DNA from: Chelonoidis abingdonii
Lineage: Eukaryota; Chordata; Testudines; Testudinidae
NCBI RefSeq assembly: GCF_003597395.2
Contig: NC_133777.1
Location: 64,623,522-64,687,521, forward strand
Direction: 5' to 3'
Length of the DNA: 64,000 bases
Below the pieces are notes generated by a model. It worked only from the letters and a program-made list of their open reading frames with translations. It did not search any database and was not told the origin of the DNA. A program made the position numbers and the translations under genes. How positions within the stretch are numbered: position 1 is the first letter of the stretch; every line of letters starts with the position of its first letter. Below, piece by piece: positions 10,171-22,510 of the stretch.

Positions 10171-10690
10171 CTGCTGGGCTTCTGCCTGCATTCTCTCCTA
10201 CAGCTACCTACGTTAGAGGTAGGGTTTTTGTTTAAATCAAGAAGTTTTGATTATAGTTTAGTTGAAAGGTTTTAAAGAATGGCAAGTGTACCTCGCCCCC
10301 TACCCACTCCCCTTCCAAAGTCCCTCTCAAAACTCCCTGTTAGTGGCCCCTGTTCACAAAGCTCCCTGGTCACTTGCTCATGGCTTTATAAAGGCCTGGC
10401 CTTCCTGATAGCCCTACCTTCCACTAAGACTCAGCCAATGAACAAAGAATTCTAGATTTCAAACCTTATTTAGAAGCTCACAGCTTCCAACTGCTGGCCA
10501 GAGCACATGGTCCTTCAAACAAACAGAAGACAGACAAACACAAGCTCAGCACACAGCAAGTGACCCCCCAAACACGAACACACATTACAGACAGCCATTT
10601 ACCCCAGGTCCTGTATTTGCTCCTCCTTCACCTGGAGAACTTCCTCTCAAAAATCCCTGTTAGCTGCCCCTGTTCGCTCTAACAGCATGA
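10171..10690 (-). mobile_element. Probable continuation of minus-strand CR1 (5' part)
   Basis: Sequence directly after the DIRS right end ('gctgctgggcttctgcctgc') looks like the continuation of the CR1 ORF1/5' region that stops at 4268. It contains two copies of a CTCTCAAAA-TCCCTGTTAG-TGCCCCTGTTC unit, at about 10325-10353 and 10645-10675. Duplicated units of this kind are plausible in a CR1 5' UTR. The assignment is by memory of the family and is moderate at best. Confidence 0.45.
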
Positions 10691-13600
10691 TCTGGCCAAA
10701 TGAGGGTTCTATATGGAGACTCTGTAGCTCTTTGTTTCACAACCTTTGCATAATAGGCTGCCACATGGAATCATATAGCATGTATGAATGAATGCAACAC
10801 TTTGCATGATCCAGCCCTCAATGAAGAGTAGACAATGATTTTTTTGTATGTGCTATTTGTCCAGTCAGGAGTACCTAAGTGCTATATATGACAGTAAAAG
10901 AGGTTCATAACCCAAGCACAGTACACTTAAATTTACGGCATTGTAGTTTTTTAAGGTGACTGATTAAACTATAACTGTTTGTTATGGATAGATCAGGTAG
11001 TGTGTTTGTCTGATTATATTTTCCCAGGCCTTCCTGTGGGGGCAGAGTTAAGGTAGTTTGGATGCCTTGTCTGAGAAGACGACTGGGTGAGAGGTGGGCA
11101 TGGAGTGTGAGGAAGATACCAATGGATATTGCTTTCATTCCCAAGGACCTTCTCTGGTCTGCACCAGTGGAAAACCTACAGCAAGCCATAAGAAGCTCGT
11201 AGCCCCCTCCTAGCAGCTTTTTGTTGGAACAATACCCTTATTTCCACTGACAAACCTTCCTAGAGATCAGGTTCTGCATTATATCTATCTCTGAAAGGGA
11301 AAATCTGTAGATTTACTTTTAATTTTTTTTTAATGAAAGTATATATCCTGCTATACTGAGCTTGCCAGAGTCACTGATCCATAACCATATTCCAGATTCA
11401 AAAGTTAATACCTTTTGAAATTAGACTTTAATCAACTAAAGTATGATACCATGCACTAGATCTCAGCCAGGGAGCTGAATAAACGAAGTCTAATTTCTGT
11501 TCTGCTTTCTGTTTTTCTGGTTCAAAGTGGTAAAAAATACGGGAGGAGACTTCCTGAACTCTGGGGAACACCTCTATTCCTAGGGTGTCATAATTCAGTG
11601 ACACCCCTTCTCCATCCAATTCAAATGTTGTAGAAAATATCTATAGTAGCCTCAGATCTAACTTACCACTCTTGAGGCTGATATGACTTTATTCTGTGCG
11701 TTTTAAAGGAGCTATAAATCAGGCTTATAAAACTCATTTGCAACTGTTGTTACGCCATAAAAAACAAACCATACACTACTGAACCACGCAACAATGTCAA
11801 AGTAACGAGCCAGAATAAAGCATGAAAAAGGGAATGACACATAAGAAATAAATCCTTATAATTTGTTTGCTGGCTTTGTTTTACGCTTTTGTAACTTATT
11901 TATCAGGAAAAAACAGAGGGATTTCACGACAACTATTCTGGGCACCTCTCCAGCATTAAGTGCACCTGTTTATTCCTTAAACTTAATTATTTTTCATGTT
12001 TGTTCTCTAATCATTCATTATTTGTAGATGCCACAAAACTATCCATGAAGAGCTGGCAGAACAAACATTAGTCCCCTTAGATTTCTTTTAGTATTATTAT
12101 TATTAACCAGATGCTGTAAAGTTTGTATAAAGTGGTTTTGTGAACTCAGCAAGGTGAGGGAGAAAGTTTGTGAATTTAAAGATTTTTGGCACTATTAAAA
12201 ATCAGTCAGCTTTATTTTTTAAAATACCTTTCTTTATGTTATCTCTGTCTTTTTGCCATGTGTTAAATCTGTTAAAATATGTGCTGAGTCAGTGTGAATC
12301 TACTACACTGTGGGATGCTACTGGGCCTTTTAAAATTAATATTTTAAACAAAGATTCATCTCTGTCACTTTAGGGGTATAAGTACCTTTGTCCATATAAG
12401 GTTGCCTTGCCTGCTGCTAGAGTCTCACCTTGAGAATTTCAGCATTTGATTAATTCTTAATAGAGGGCAAATATGATTCTTAGCTACATCAAGAGAGTTT
12501 CAATGAAGAATGTTGGCAGTAGTCATTATGCTTTTCAATTTAGAATCTATGAGATTTTGTCCCCTAAGCAAAAGCCTGAGTCACTCACATTTTTTACAAC
12601 CATAAATCTAAGAACGTTTTGTTTGATTTATAGGTTTATATATGTGTAAACAAATAGCTCAGATGGGTCCCTGTGGATCCATAACATTTAAAAATACTCA
12701 AATAAAAAAATCTATACAGCAAATCTTTCTGGTGCTATAATACGGCAATGTTGTTATTTAAGAAAGAACCCATAGCACTGCTCACTTAAACTATTTAGAG
12801 CCTGGATCTGTGGATGCTGAAACTCTTGATACTGGTCCTCAGAAAGCTGGCTGATTGCCTGGTGATAGCACCCTTTTTTATTTCCTATTGCTTCTGTGGG
12901 CCTCTGGGATCAGCCTCCTGAACTGTGGAAGCTTCTAGACACACAGAGCTGGAACCAACCTAATTACATTGACTAAGAGTTATTGCTATATAATGGTTCC
13001 TGCTATACATAAAGTGGGAAGAGAGGGAACAGGAAGTACTGCAGGCATCAGGCCACTGGTGTGAGTGGAGCAGAGAGGTACCAACAGGATAGGAATGTCC
13101 AGGAGGAGAAAAGAGAAGGGAATGAGGCATCTTAGCAGTCTGTCCAAGAGAGCCAAGAGAGGAGAACCAAGCATGTGCATGCAAGAGAAGATTAACAGTA
13201 GTACCCGATGGCAGAAAAGTGTGTGTAAGAGTGTGCGTGCGTGTGTGTTTGGGGGGTGAGAACAGCGTCACAAAAGCTAATGGGGGGGCAAGATTTTAAG
13301 AGAGTGTGACTAATCAGGAAAGGGAGAGAGTTCCAGCAGTCAGAGAGTACCCGTGAGACAATTTTTATATTACATTGTGGCGGTCCACACTGTGGGAAAT
13401 GTTACACAAACCCTTGATTTAGAGTCATTTAGAGCTGGGTTCTTTGGTTTGTTTTTTAAAGGGTTTGCAAGAGATTACATAGTTTTAAAGCAAAGGACAG
13501 GACATCCCGTAGCACAATTGAGTATGACAATGAATATCATTGACCTTTGTCATTTGGTTGGTTGTTGTCACTTTAGGGTCTACCAGATGATAATGTATCC

Positions 13601-15426
13601 AAAGCACACTCCTGTAAGCCACTTTACTTTTCTTATTTTTAAACTGGTTACAACTCAGGAAATGTGGAAAATCCCTGAATAATATGATCTATTCTGCTTT
13701 TTCTAAAGCAATTTTTAAACCTTCAGAATAGTCAGCTTTAAAAATAGGCTGTTTCACAGATGCAGTAGCTTGTGTTTATGAGACTTTTTTACTGCAGTTC
13801 AAAATGGTTTAGCTTTATATTGATTTAAAATATTATTGAAGACATTTCTGGAAAAGTGAATGTTTAGAGGATAGTCGGATAATTTGACCACCCGTCTGGC
13901 CCTCTACATCCCTTGCACAATAAGAAATGTCCATAAAGTACTAGTCTAAGAAATGTCAGCTAATACAGGTTTTCCATTGCTATGGTGTCACTCTGACAAT
14001 GACTGATCGCTTTTTTAAGAGACTATTTTTGTAATTGATGTAAAAAGATGCTGGGAGCTGAGGCAGCTGCAGAGTGATGGGTGGGTCAAGTATTTAAATG
14101 CCAGCCTACTTCTGATATACACCCAGGAGTCAGCTATTGCATTGCTAGGTAAAATAATGTACTATAACGGCAGTCCACTTTTGGAGACCAGTGATCGAAT
14201 CATTTGGGAATGGTGCAGTTTATTATGATAATCCTCAGTGATCTCTATTTCCCACTTTTCTGAAACCAACTATGGGTATAAAAACGCAGCAAACTAGCAC
14301 ACAATAAACTGTATTTCAGATCGGGGTGTTGTGATAATTGGGCCTACAACCATAAAAAGTGAGTATAAGTTCATGGAATGTCACAATATCCTATAATAAT
14401 AAATGTTGTTGATGAGAAGTTGCAAAAGGGAGACAGACTGAGTCCAAACGAAAAGGCTTACAGATAAAGCTCAAGAAGTGTGTGAAGATCATGCTTAGTA
14501 AACAAGAAAAGTGTGGAACCAGAAATCAGTGACCCAAAATTGGTGTGTTGGAAATTAGACCTAACTAGTGAAAAAAATAATGAAGGCATGAGGCTATTCC
14601 ATCCCTCACTCTCTTCTTGGGGTCCTTAAAGAGACATTGGGAAGAAAAACTGGCAACTGCAGCAAGCTTCACAGTTATGGCTGATACCCTCGCCATCTCC
14701 TGGCACTCTGGACTGTCTTTGTCCTAATCTTGAGAGATGTCCTGACCAGGCCACAGAGAGGGAGCCAGATGATGCCACCAGCTCCATTTGAATCCCCCAA
14801 ACCACCTGTTTGAAGAGGACTACATTAGTGCCAGCTAGGGACCTTTCAGTTCACGCCCGCAGTGTCTACACAGGGGAGTTACAGCACAGCATTGTGGTGC
14901 ACACTGCAGTTTACACCCCCACAGTCCAAACTGCAAAGCAATGTAGACCTGCCCGTAGTCTTTCGCTCTCTCCCTCCCCACATGTTTCCTTTTTCTTCCC
15001 TGCCTTACTTTTTTCCCCCCATCTCTCTCTCTCTCTTTTTTTTACCTCTGTTTAATAAGAGTTTGGCTTAGCCAGCCAAGACTACATATTTAGCAACACT
15101 GCAGAAAACCAGTGACCAAAGGGGCAGCTAAAGGCAAAACCTTAAAGAGCCTGATGCTAGTCCATTTTTGCCAGGTCTCAGAGTGCATGGTAAAAACATG
15201 TGCTGTGCCTGTATTTCTCCAATAGTGAGGTTGCAAGCGACGGAAGCTTCTTTTTCTGTCTTCGCTGTTCTTTTTTCTCCCCTTTTGAGAGAGTTTGTCT
15301 TGTTTTGTCTTCCAGGAAACAAGATCAGATTTTAACAGCAATGGCAATGACGGCTACAGCCCATCTTGACTAACATCTTCTCTTCTCCTCAGAAGGACAG
15401 TTACCACCATCTTTAATGCCATCTGA
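10691..15426. other. Unassigned AT-rich stretch
   Basis: No exon, RNA gene or clear repeat boundary is supported. There is a short GT-rich tract at about 13218-13250. A region around 14855-14955 has a GTCTACAC-like left edge and a GTAGACCTGCCC right edge and might be a decayed relative of the 3-bp-TSD MITEs, but boundaries could not be fixed. Pyrimidine-rich low-complexity sequence follows at about 14960-15050. Confidence 0.5.
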
Positions 15427-16015
15427 GGGCATGTCTACATTGCAATTACAAAAAATCCAGCTGGCCCAGGCCAGCTGACTCAGGCTCACAGGGCTCAGGC
15501 TAAGGCCTGGTCTACACTGGTGGGGGGAGGGGATTGATCTAAGATATGCAACTTCAGCTACGAGAATAGCTAGCTGAAGTCGACGTATCTCAGATTGACT
15601 TAGATTGACTTACTTCGCGTCCTCGTGGCGTGGGATTGACGGCCGCCACTCCCCAATCGACTCTGCTTCCGCCTCTCGCCCTGGTGGAGTTCCAGAGTCG
15701 ACGGGGAGTGCATTTGGGGATCAGTGTATCACGTCTAGATGAGACGCGATACGTTGATCCCAGATAGATCGATCACTACCCACTGATCCAGCGGGTAGTG
15801 TAGATATACCCTAAGGGGCTGTTTAATTGCAATGTAGACTTTCAGGTTTGGGCTGGAGCCCAGGCTCTAGCATTCTGTGAGGTGGGAGATCCAAGAGCTT
15901 GGGCTGGAGTCCAATCATTTACACCACAATTAAACAGCCCCTTAGCCTGAGCCCCTTAGCCCGAGTCAGCTGGCACAGGCCAGCCCAGGTGTCTAATTGC
16001 AATGTACACATCACC
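15427..16015. mobile_element. PIF/Harbinger-like MITE carrying a second MITE
   Basis: The left end GGGCATGTCTACATTGCAATTA pairs with the reverse complement of the right end (taattgcaatgtacacatcacc). Flanking triplets are TGA and TCA, an imperfect 3-bp duplication. The interior has subterminal inverted 'gggctgtttaattg' / 'caattaaacagcccc' blocks. A separate 308-bp element sits inside it at 15504-15811. No coding capacity. Confidence 0.75.
15504..15811. mobile_element. Nested 308-bp MITE, TSD TAA
   Basis: Ends GGCCTGGTCTACACT and AGTGTAGATATACCC, flanked by TAA at 15501-15503 and 15812-15814. Excision would rejoin the host MITE. The trinucleotide duplication and GTCTACAC termini suggest PIF/Harbinger-type mobilisation. 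Confidence 0.85.
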
Positions 16016-16574
16016 TCAGAGACTGTCAAAAACAGATTTGTTTTCCTTTTAAGAGCACTCTGCAGCTAAATGGAAAAGGAACAAGGGATGATGCTAAAAG
16101 CCTTATTTAAAACTTGCCATTTCAAATGCTTTAGCTGTTTTTCCTTCTTGTCTGTATCTTTCATACAAAGTTAAAAAGGATTTTTATGGTGATATTAAGC
16201 AGACTGAGGTCTCTGTGTACGAAACTCCAAACCTTGTTTAAAACTGTTTTAATGTTGGACAGTGACTGGGTTTTGTTGACCTCTTAGGGCCTCTGTAGTC
16301 CATCTAAATTAATACAACATGGGCTTAACCAGTGAGGGTTGGTGTTGCTCCCTGGTTGTATTTGTTATGCAATTAAATTTGACTTTGCCCTGAATCTCCA
16401 TAGCAGTTAATCTGTCACCATTCACAAATGATAATTTCACTTAAACATAACATCTTTAGAAGCTCCATCTCATATGTATAGAATGCTTTCATCAACATTT
16501 TGTTCAATACATTAGCAGTGCCCAGACAGCAGAAAACTTGTTTGCGATCCAGCAAGATGACAGGTAAGAGATTA

Positions 16575-16641
16575 TTATGGGCCTAATTCTGGTCTTGGGT
16601 ACACCAGCATAAATCAGGTATAACTCCACTGAAGTCAGTGA
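16575..16641. repeat. Ancient dispersed palindromic repeat, left part
   Basis: The 'gcctaattctgg...acaccag...actccactgaagtcag' string resembles the repeat at 51041-51150. It appears to continue at 17640-17790 after the Harbinger-like insert. Family name not recognised. Confidence 0.4.
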
Positions 16642-17636
16642 GGCCAGGTCTACACTGCGACTTTAAATCGGTTTAATGGCCGATATACCGATTTAACGCT
16701 GTACCCGTTCACACGACGTCGTCATTAATATCGAGTTAAACGGCTCCTTAAATCGATTTCGGAACTCCTCCCANNNNNNNNNNNNNNNNNNNNNNNNNNN
16801 NNNNNNNNNNNNNNNNNNNNNNNNNNNNNNNNNNNNNNNNNNNNNNNNNNNNNNNNNNNNNNNNNNNNNNNNNNNNNNNNNNNNNNNNNNNNNNNNNNNN
16901 NNNNNNNNNNNNNNNNNNNNNNNNNNNNNNNNNNNNNNNNNNNNNNNNNNNNNNNNNNNNNNNNNNNNNNNNNNNNNNNNNNNNNNNNNNNNNNNNNNNN
17001 NNNNNNNNNNNNNNNNNNNNNNNNNNNNNNNNNNNNNNNNNNNNNNNNNNNNNNNNNNNNNNNNNNNNNNNNNNNNNNNNNNNNNNNNNNNNNNNNNNNN
17101 NNNNNNNNNNNNNNNNNNNNNNNNNNNNNNNNNNNNNNNNNNNNNNNNNNNNNNNNNNNNNNNNNNNNNNNNNNNNNNNNNNNNNNNNNNNNNNNNNNNN
17201 NNNNNNNNNNNNNNNNNNNNNNNNNNNNNNNNNNNNNNNNNNNNNNNNNNNNNNNNNNNNNNNNNNNNNNNNNNNNNNNNNNNNNNNNNNNNNNNNNNNN
17301 NNNNNNNNNNNNNNNNNNNNNNNNNNNNNNNNNNNNNNNNNNNNNNNNNNNNNNNNNNNNNNNNNNNNNNNNNNNNNNNNNNNNNNNNNNNNNNNNNNNN
17401 NNNNNNNNNNNNNNNNNNNNNNNNNNNNNNNNNNNNNNNNNNNNNNNNNNNNNNNNNNNNNNNNNNNNNNNNNNNNNNNNNNNNNNNNNNNNNNNNNNNN
17501 NNNNNNNCTTTGGACCATGGACGCAAACAATCGATTTCGTGATCCCACTGTGGACGCGCTAAACCGATTTTATTAGATCTGTTTTGTAATATCGGTTTAA
17601 GCTAATTCGAAATAATCGTGCAGTGTAGACGTACCC
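16642..17636. mobile_element. Harbinger-like element, interior lost in assembly gap
   Basis: Ends GGCCAGGTCTACAC and GTGTAGACGTACCC with flanking TGA on both sides (16639-16641 and 17637-17639). The outer 130 bases on each side are related to those of the element at 30664-32510: both contain 'cgatttaacgctgtacccg' on the left and 'ggaccatggacgcaa/ca' plus a 'cgatttt' block on the right. The interior from 16774 to 17507 is N, so its true size is unknown. Confidence 0.85.
16774..17507. other. Assembly gap (734 N)
   Basis: A run of N lying wholly inside a Harbinger-like repeat. Reading frames drawn across it are artefacts. Confidence 0.99.
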
Positions 17637-17639
17637 TGA

Positions 17640-17790
17640 GTCAAATTCTGTTCTCATTTAGGCCAATGTGAATCTGGAATTACTTCACTAAAGTCAAGAC
17701 AGTGACTCTAGATTCATATCAGTGTAAGTGGGATAAGAATTTAGCTCAGTGGAGTTACGGTGATGTAAAAATGGTGTAAAGAGCAATTAG
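17640..17790. repeat. Ancient dispersed palindromic repeat, right part
   Basis: Continuation of the repeat at 16575-16641, with 'gtgtaagtgggataagaatttagc' and 'cagtggagttac' type blocks seen also near 51070-51150. Tentative. Confidence 0.35.
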
Positions 17791-20700
17791 GATCAGGTTC
17801 CAGGTCGAATACTCTGTTCAGTTAAGTTCATCCCAGGAGACCCAGACCTAACAGACATTGCAACATCTTAAACACAGAATGTCAGTCTTAGCTCTGTATT
17901 TCTTTGATTCGGCTGGCATGAGTCATGATGACCTGAACATCATTTAAACTGCAAGGGTTTTTTTGCATGTGCTATATTCTCCCGTGGCATTACAATAAAT
18001 TACATAGAACACCCTAAATGCAGAGCAATTTATCAATTTTTTTTAAAAGGTGGGTAACATTAATTTTAATGTTAGGCTTTGGTATGACACACAGACTTTG
18101 TCTTCATTATTCTGAAACATAGTTTGGGAAAAAAAACATGAATCCATTTATGTTTTCAATTTGCTTTGAACTATTTTTCAACATCTCAGGTCAAGACCTA
18201 ATTTCTGAAGCAATCTTCACTGTATTTTATTGTTCACCAGTGACTTGTATATGATTAAGGAATCCATCAGGAAAATTCTCTTTTTATTATTTCTATAACA
18301 TCTCCTTTTCCAATATTTCACTCTCTTTGGTTTTCAGTATGGTAACTTGAATAAAATTTCAGGGCATGGAACAGGTACTATACTTTAAAAAATGGCAGTT
18401 TCATTTCAAATACGTCCCTAGTCTCTTACAATTTGTGCTTTCTTATTGTGAACTTCAATCATCCAAATGTAAAAAGGCATTCAAACACTTGCAGTATACT
18501 ATCTACCAGACACATAATAAGGTACTACTGTTTGCTTTCAGGCCTAAGAATTCTGCCAAAATATCCACTTCTTGCAAACATTTGATCCACCTAGTTCACC
18601 AACATATACATAGAGGACATCAAATTGAAGGGCCACTATTTGAATTATTCTGTTACTCACAACAGGGTACTTCTGGCACAGGCTTCTCTAAAAAAACAAC
18701 CCTTGAAAATAGCAACTGAGACTTCTATTAAAACCTTATATTTGTGTGATGGAGAAGGACTTTGTGTGCATCTTCAGGAAGAGAGCTGTAGAATTGTCTG
18801 GCTTGCTCAATATATGTTCCAACCAAAATTCCCTTGTGAGTAGTCTCATCAGAAAAGGTGCTGTGCGTGGAGACTGACTGATCTCTAGATGTGGTCAGAG
18901 GTGATGCATATCGACTAGTGTAATGAATGAAATTCCACTCTGTGCAGAGGCCCTGCCCAAAGCAACCAACTAAGTCGCATTATATTGAGTAATTATGTGG
19001 CATATAGGTCTCCTGCTGGGTGTCTGTGCAGGGGTGAATTTTACTCATTGTGAAGAGGTTTACATCATTGCTGCACATGCAGTACCTGTTCTCTGGACAA
19101 ATAGAGCCCAGAGGCTCTAAGACTGTCAGTCAAGCACCTTTGGCACTTACTACATTCACTCTATTTTTCTATTTAATTTTTTATTTAATCTATTTAATCA
19201 TGAAATGGTATCCTCCTAATCAGGAAATACCACCATCAGATTATATGCAGTACAAGGAGGAGATAGGTAAAAGGGATCGATTGTGATGCCTCATAAGGGC
19301 AGTACTGCCTACTGCTCAGTCCCCCCCGTCACATGGCATGGTTCTTTAAAAGTTTGGGATGTTCAAATACAAACAGCCTGAGAAGACATGGGGGGAGAGG
19401 GTCCTGTGAAGAAACAGCATGTAGGAGGAATCCTGTTACTGTATCTTTAAGGGTTTGAGACCAGGAGCCTTGCAGGGAGGTTTAGGCAGAGTTTCCTTCT
19501 CACCCAGCCAAAAATGAGCTGGGAGAAGGGGCCAGCATAAATGTTGCCACCTCCTTCACAGGGCAGATGCCTGCAGTCACTGGAAGGAGTAAGAAGGCTC
19601 CTGCAAGGCCCTGACTTAGCAGGGAGTGAACACTAGCAGCAGAAGGCTGCCAAACCCTTTGAGGATAAAGTAGGGCCAGCTCAGGGAGATAAATTGCTGC
19701 CTAGCTCCAGGAGGAGAGCTGGGGACTCCTGATAAGGAGAGGGATAATAATTGTTCGAATTACCCAGCTGCAGGAGGAGCACTGGGGCTTCTGCCATGAG
19801 GACAGACTGAGCGAGTACCCTGAGTGGCCTGGGAATGGAACTTAGAGGACAGGCTTCAGAGGAACCCTGAAAGCCAGAAGTACTCTTGATTATTTGTGAC
19901 TCTGTTGTGACCCCTTTTGTGGGAGGTTTTGTAATTTAAAAAAAAAAAAAAAACCTAAAGAAGGTATTACTGAGTCAAGCCTCAAGATTGCCAGATGTGG
20001 AATTATTAACTTCCTGTGAAAGGAAATTGAGATAGGGAGCATATGTAGCACCACACTACCCCAGCAGGGGGTGCTACGGTGTAGGCATATCCTACAACAT
20101 GGCACTCATAGGAAAGAGGAGGAATTCCTATGTAGATCTCCTGTTTGTATTAGTTACAACCAGTTAAGGGTAAACAGTTTCCCCACTTCTCACTTGGGGA
20201 ATATGGCGTTCAGGTCAGGTTAGTTTCCCCACTTCTTTTTTTAACTGCAGATTACAAACAGAAAAGTGATCATGGTAATGATACTAAGGCTTATCTCAAA
20301 TTGTACTGAGATATGGTGCGCGTACAAGTTTGTGTGCACATATGCCCAGAACATCCTCCTCCTCTCTACTAAAGAAAATGTTATTTTAATACTGTCAATG
20401 TCTTTCCTAAATGTTCCAATTAAAAAAAAATGTGATAAATAGTGGGTTCTATATAGGTAAAATATATATACAAAGGTTCGATCAAAACACTGAACTATGT
20501 TTTACCCAGAACACATTGTTCAGGTATTTCGTCAGAAGAGATTTTTAGGATGTGGATATGACACGCATGTATAAAAACAGAACAACATACAAAATGAAGA
20601 CATTTATAATGCAGATCTATAAAAGCAGAACACTTTGACTGTGTGGTCATCTGTGGTCATACAGGGCTTAAGGTGCATGTGAATTCTTGCAAAATAGTAT

Positions 20701-22371
20701 AATCCATTGCACTTCTTGCTAGTGTAAATCTATATTAGTTTATACCAGCTGAGGATCTGGCCCATTGATTGTGAAAATCCTGTTAACAAATTAAGGCTTT
20801 TTTAAATCAAGAAATACATTTGAGGCCCACAATGTATTTTTAAGTGGGTAACAAAATTCCTGTTTTAATATATTATTTGGAATCAGCATAGGCAAAGAGG
20901 GGAAAAGTAGATCTGATCTATGGTCTTATTTATGTGGCTGGATAACCCCTGTAGCGTAAGCCCCTGTTAGAGTCATAGGCTTGATTCACATATTGTGCCA
21001 ACCAAAATGGGACTCTTGCAAGGGATATTATTGGAAACAGAGAACTCTAACTGTACAGCACACACACATCATTAGAATAGGAATCACAAGGTGTTTGATA
21101 TATGTAAAAGGAACTGAAACTGGAGAAATATGGAATATGCAAATGAAGGAAACCTAAAGACCTTTGTGAGAGGGTATATGTATCCCACAGTGATGAAGAA
21201 GGAACCAGAGAGGCCCTGTGTGTGGGCCTGGCCCTGGCCGTGCCCCTCCTGCCTTGTCAATCATGTATGATAGGGAGGGGGCCTTTTAACAGGAGGAAAC
21301 TGCAGTCAGCTGTGAGGAGAGATCACCTTGACTGGGAAACTGTTGGAGTGACTCTTGAAGCTAAAGAAAGACCTCCTATCCAGGAGATTTCCACCGTGAC
21401 CCTACTGGGGTAAGCCTGCCAGAGTGAACGCGATTCAGCAGCTCTGCCAGAAAGACTCGATGAAAACCACTACCCAGAGGTAATACTGTTGGCTTTTTCC
21501 CTTTTGAGGGACCTTGGAAAGAAGTTATTCTTGGGTGTGCTGGGGTATTTAACTTTCCTTTTGATCCCCTGTTCAGAAGGAACTTAAGAAGGCAAAAGGT
21601 AGCTTCCCTCCACTTGCAAAAAGTAAGAAACTGGGGCCTGTGCATGAGTCACTCAGTATAAATACATGGGCATTCCAGGGTCTCCCAGCATCTGGGAGAA
21701 AAACCTCAGGGGACTTTTTTACAATGCTGTGATGTGTCAAGTAAAATTTGTTTGGCACCTTAGATGTTATGACCTGTGCAATGAAGTAACTTATGATTTG
21801 GAACACCCAATTGATACTAAGATTAATAATTACTTTATAACATCAAAGGGATTTGAATTCAGACTCTTCAACTCCAGAAGTCTAAGCCTTTTACCTGATA
21901 AACAAAGGGAGATGCTCCACAAGCTGCATCTTCAATAGCTCATCTACAGCCAAGAAGGGAATGGGTTTATATGAGCAGGTCAGTCAACCGTCTATAGTGC
22001 AGTGATAGACTATGCTCATATATCAAAGTATCCACCAGTTAAGCTCAGAGTACTCCCAGCATCATAACGTGGTTTGACATGTGATGTTACAGAGGTCCAT
22101 GGCAAAAGCCACAGTAGTGTTCTGTGATGAACATCCTGATAGTATCATTAGTGGTTTGCACAGGATTCCCTTCCTACTCTGCCCTTCCTTCCCTGCCACA
22201 CATTTGCTGAGTGACTGTGAGCAAGTTGTGACAGGTCAACTTTAATCTATCATATATTTAATAGAGAGATGAATAAAGATAAAGAGGAATTCTAAGAAAC
22301 TGGGAGCAGACAGTCAGCAGGATTCAGGTTAATTTATCAGATGGGGGTGTCAACATGCAAAAACTCAGCCA
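17791..22371. other. Unassigned stretch
   Basis: Mostly AT-rich, with no supported gene. Frames of up to 117 codons at 18366-18719 show no recognisable domain and have no exon context. A purine-rich, less AT-rich block at about 19330-20100 and another at 21180-21660 have the feel of interspersed repeats (perhaps LTR-derived), but I could not fix ends or a duplication. An A(16) run lies near 19939. Confidence 0.45.
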
Positions 22372-22379
22372 TTGGGGTA

Positions 22380-22502
22380 TAGGGCATCCAGACAGCAAGT
22401 GTGAAAAATTGGGACAGGGGTGGCGGGTAATAGGAGCCAATATAAGAAAAAGACCCCCAAATCAGGACTGTCCTTATAAAATCGGGACATCTGGTCACCG
22501 TA
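22380..22502. mobile_element. 123-bp hAT-like MITE, TSD TTGGGGTA
   Basis: Left end TAGGGCATCCAGACAG and right end CTGGTCACCGTA are a degraded inverted repeat of the TAGGGTGACCAGA type. The 8-bp duplication TTGGGGTA is perfect (22372-22379 and 22503-22510). No coding capacity. Confidence 0.85.
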
Positions 22503-22510
22503 TTGGGGTA

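Noticed and set aside
14855..14955. Another GTCTACAC-type MITE
   Set aside because: Both edges have related motifs, but they do not form a matching inverted pair with a clear 3-bp duplication.
16693..17548. Long minus-strand frames of 266-277 codons
   Set aside because: They are almost entirely N; only a few dozen residues at the edges come from real bases.
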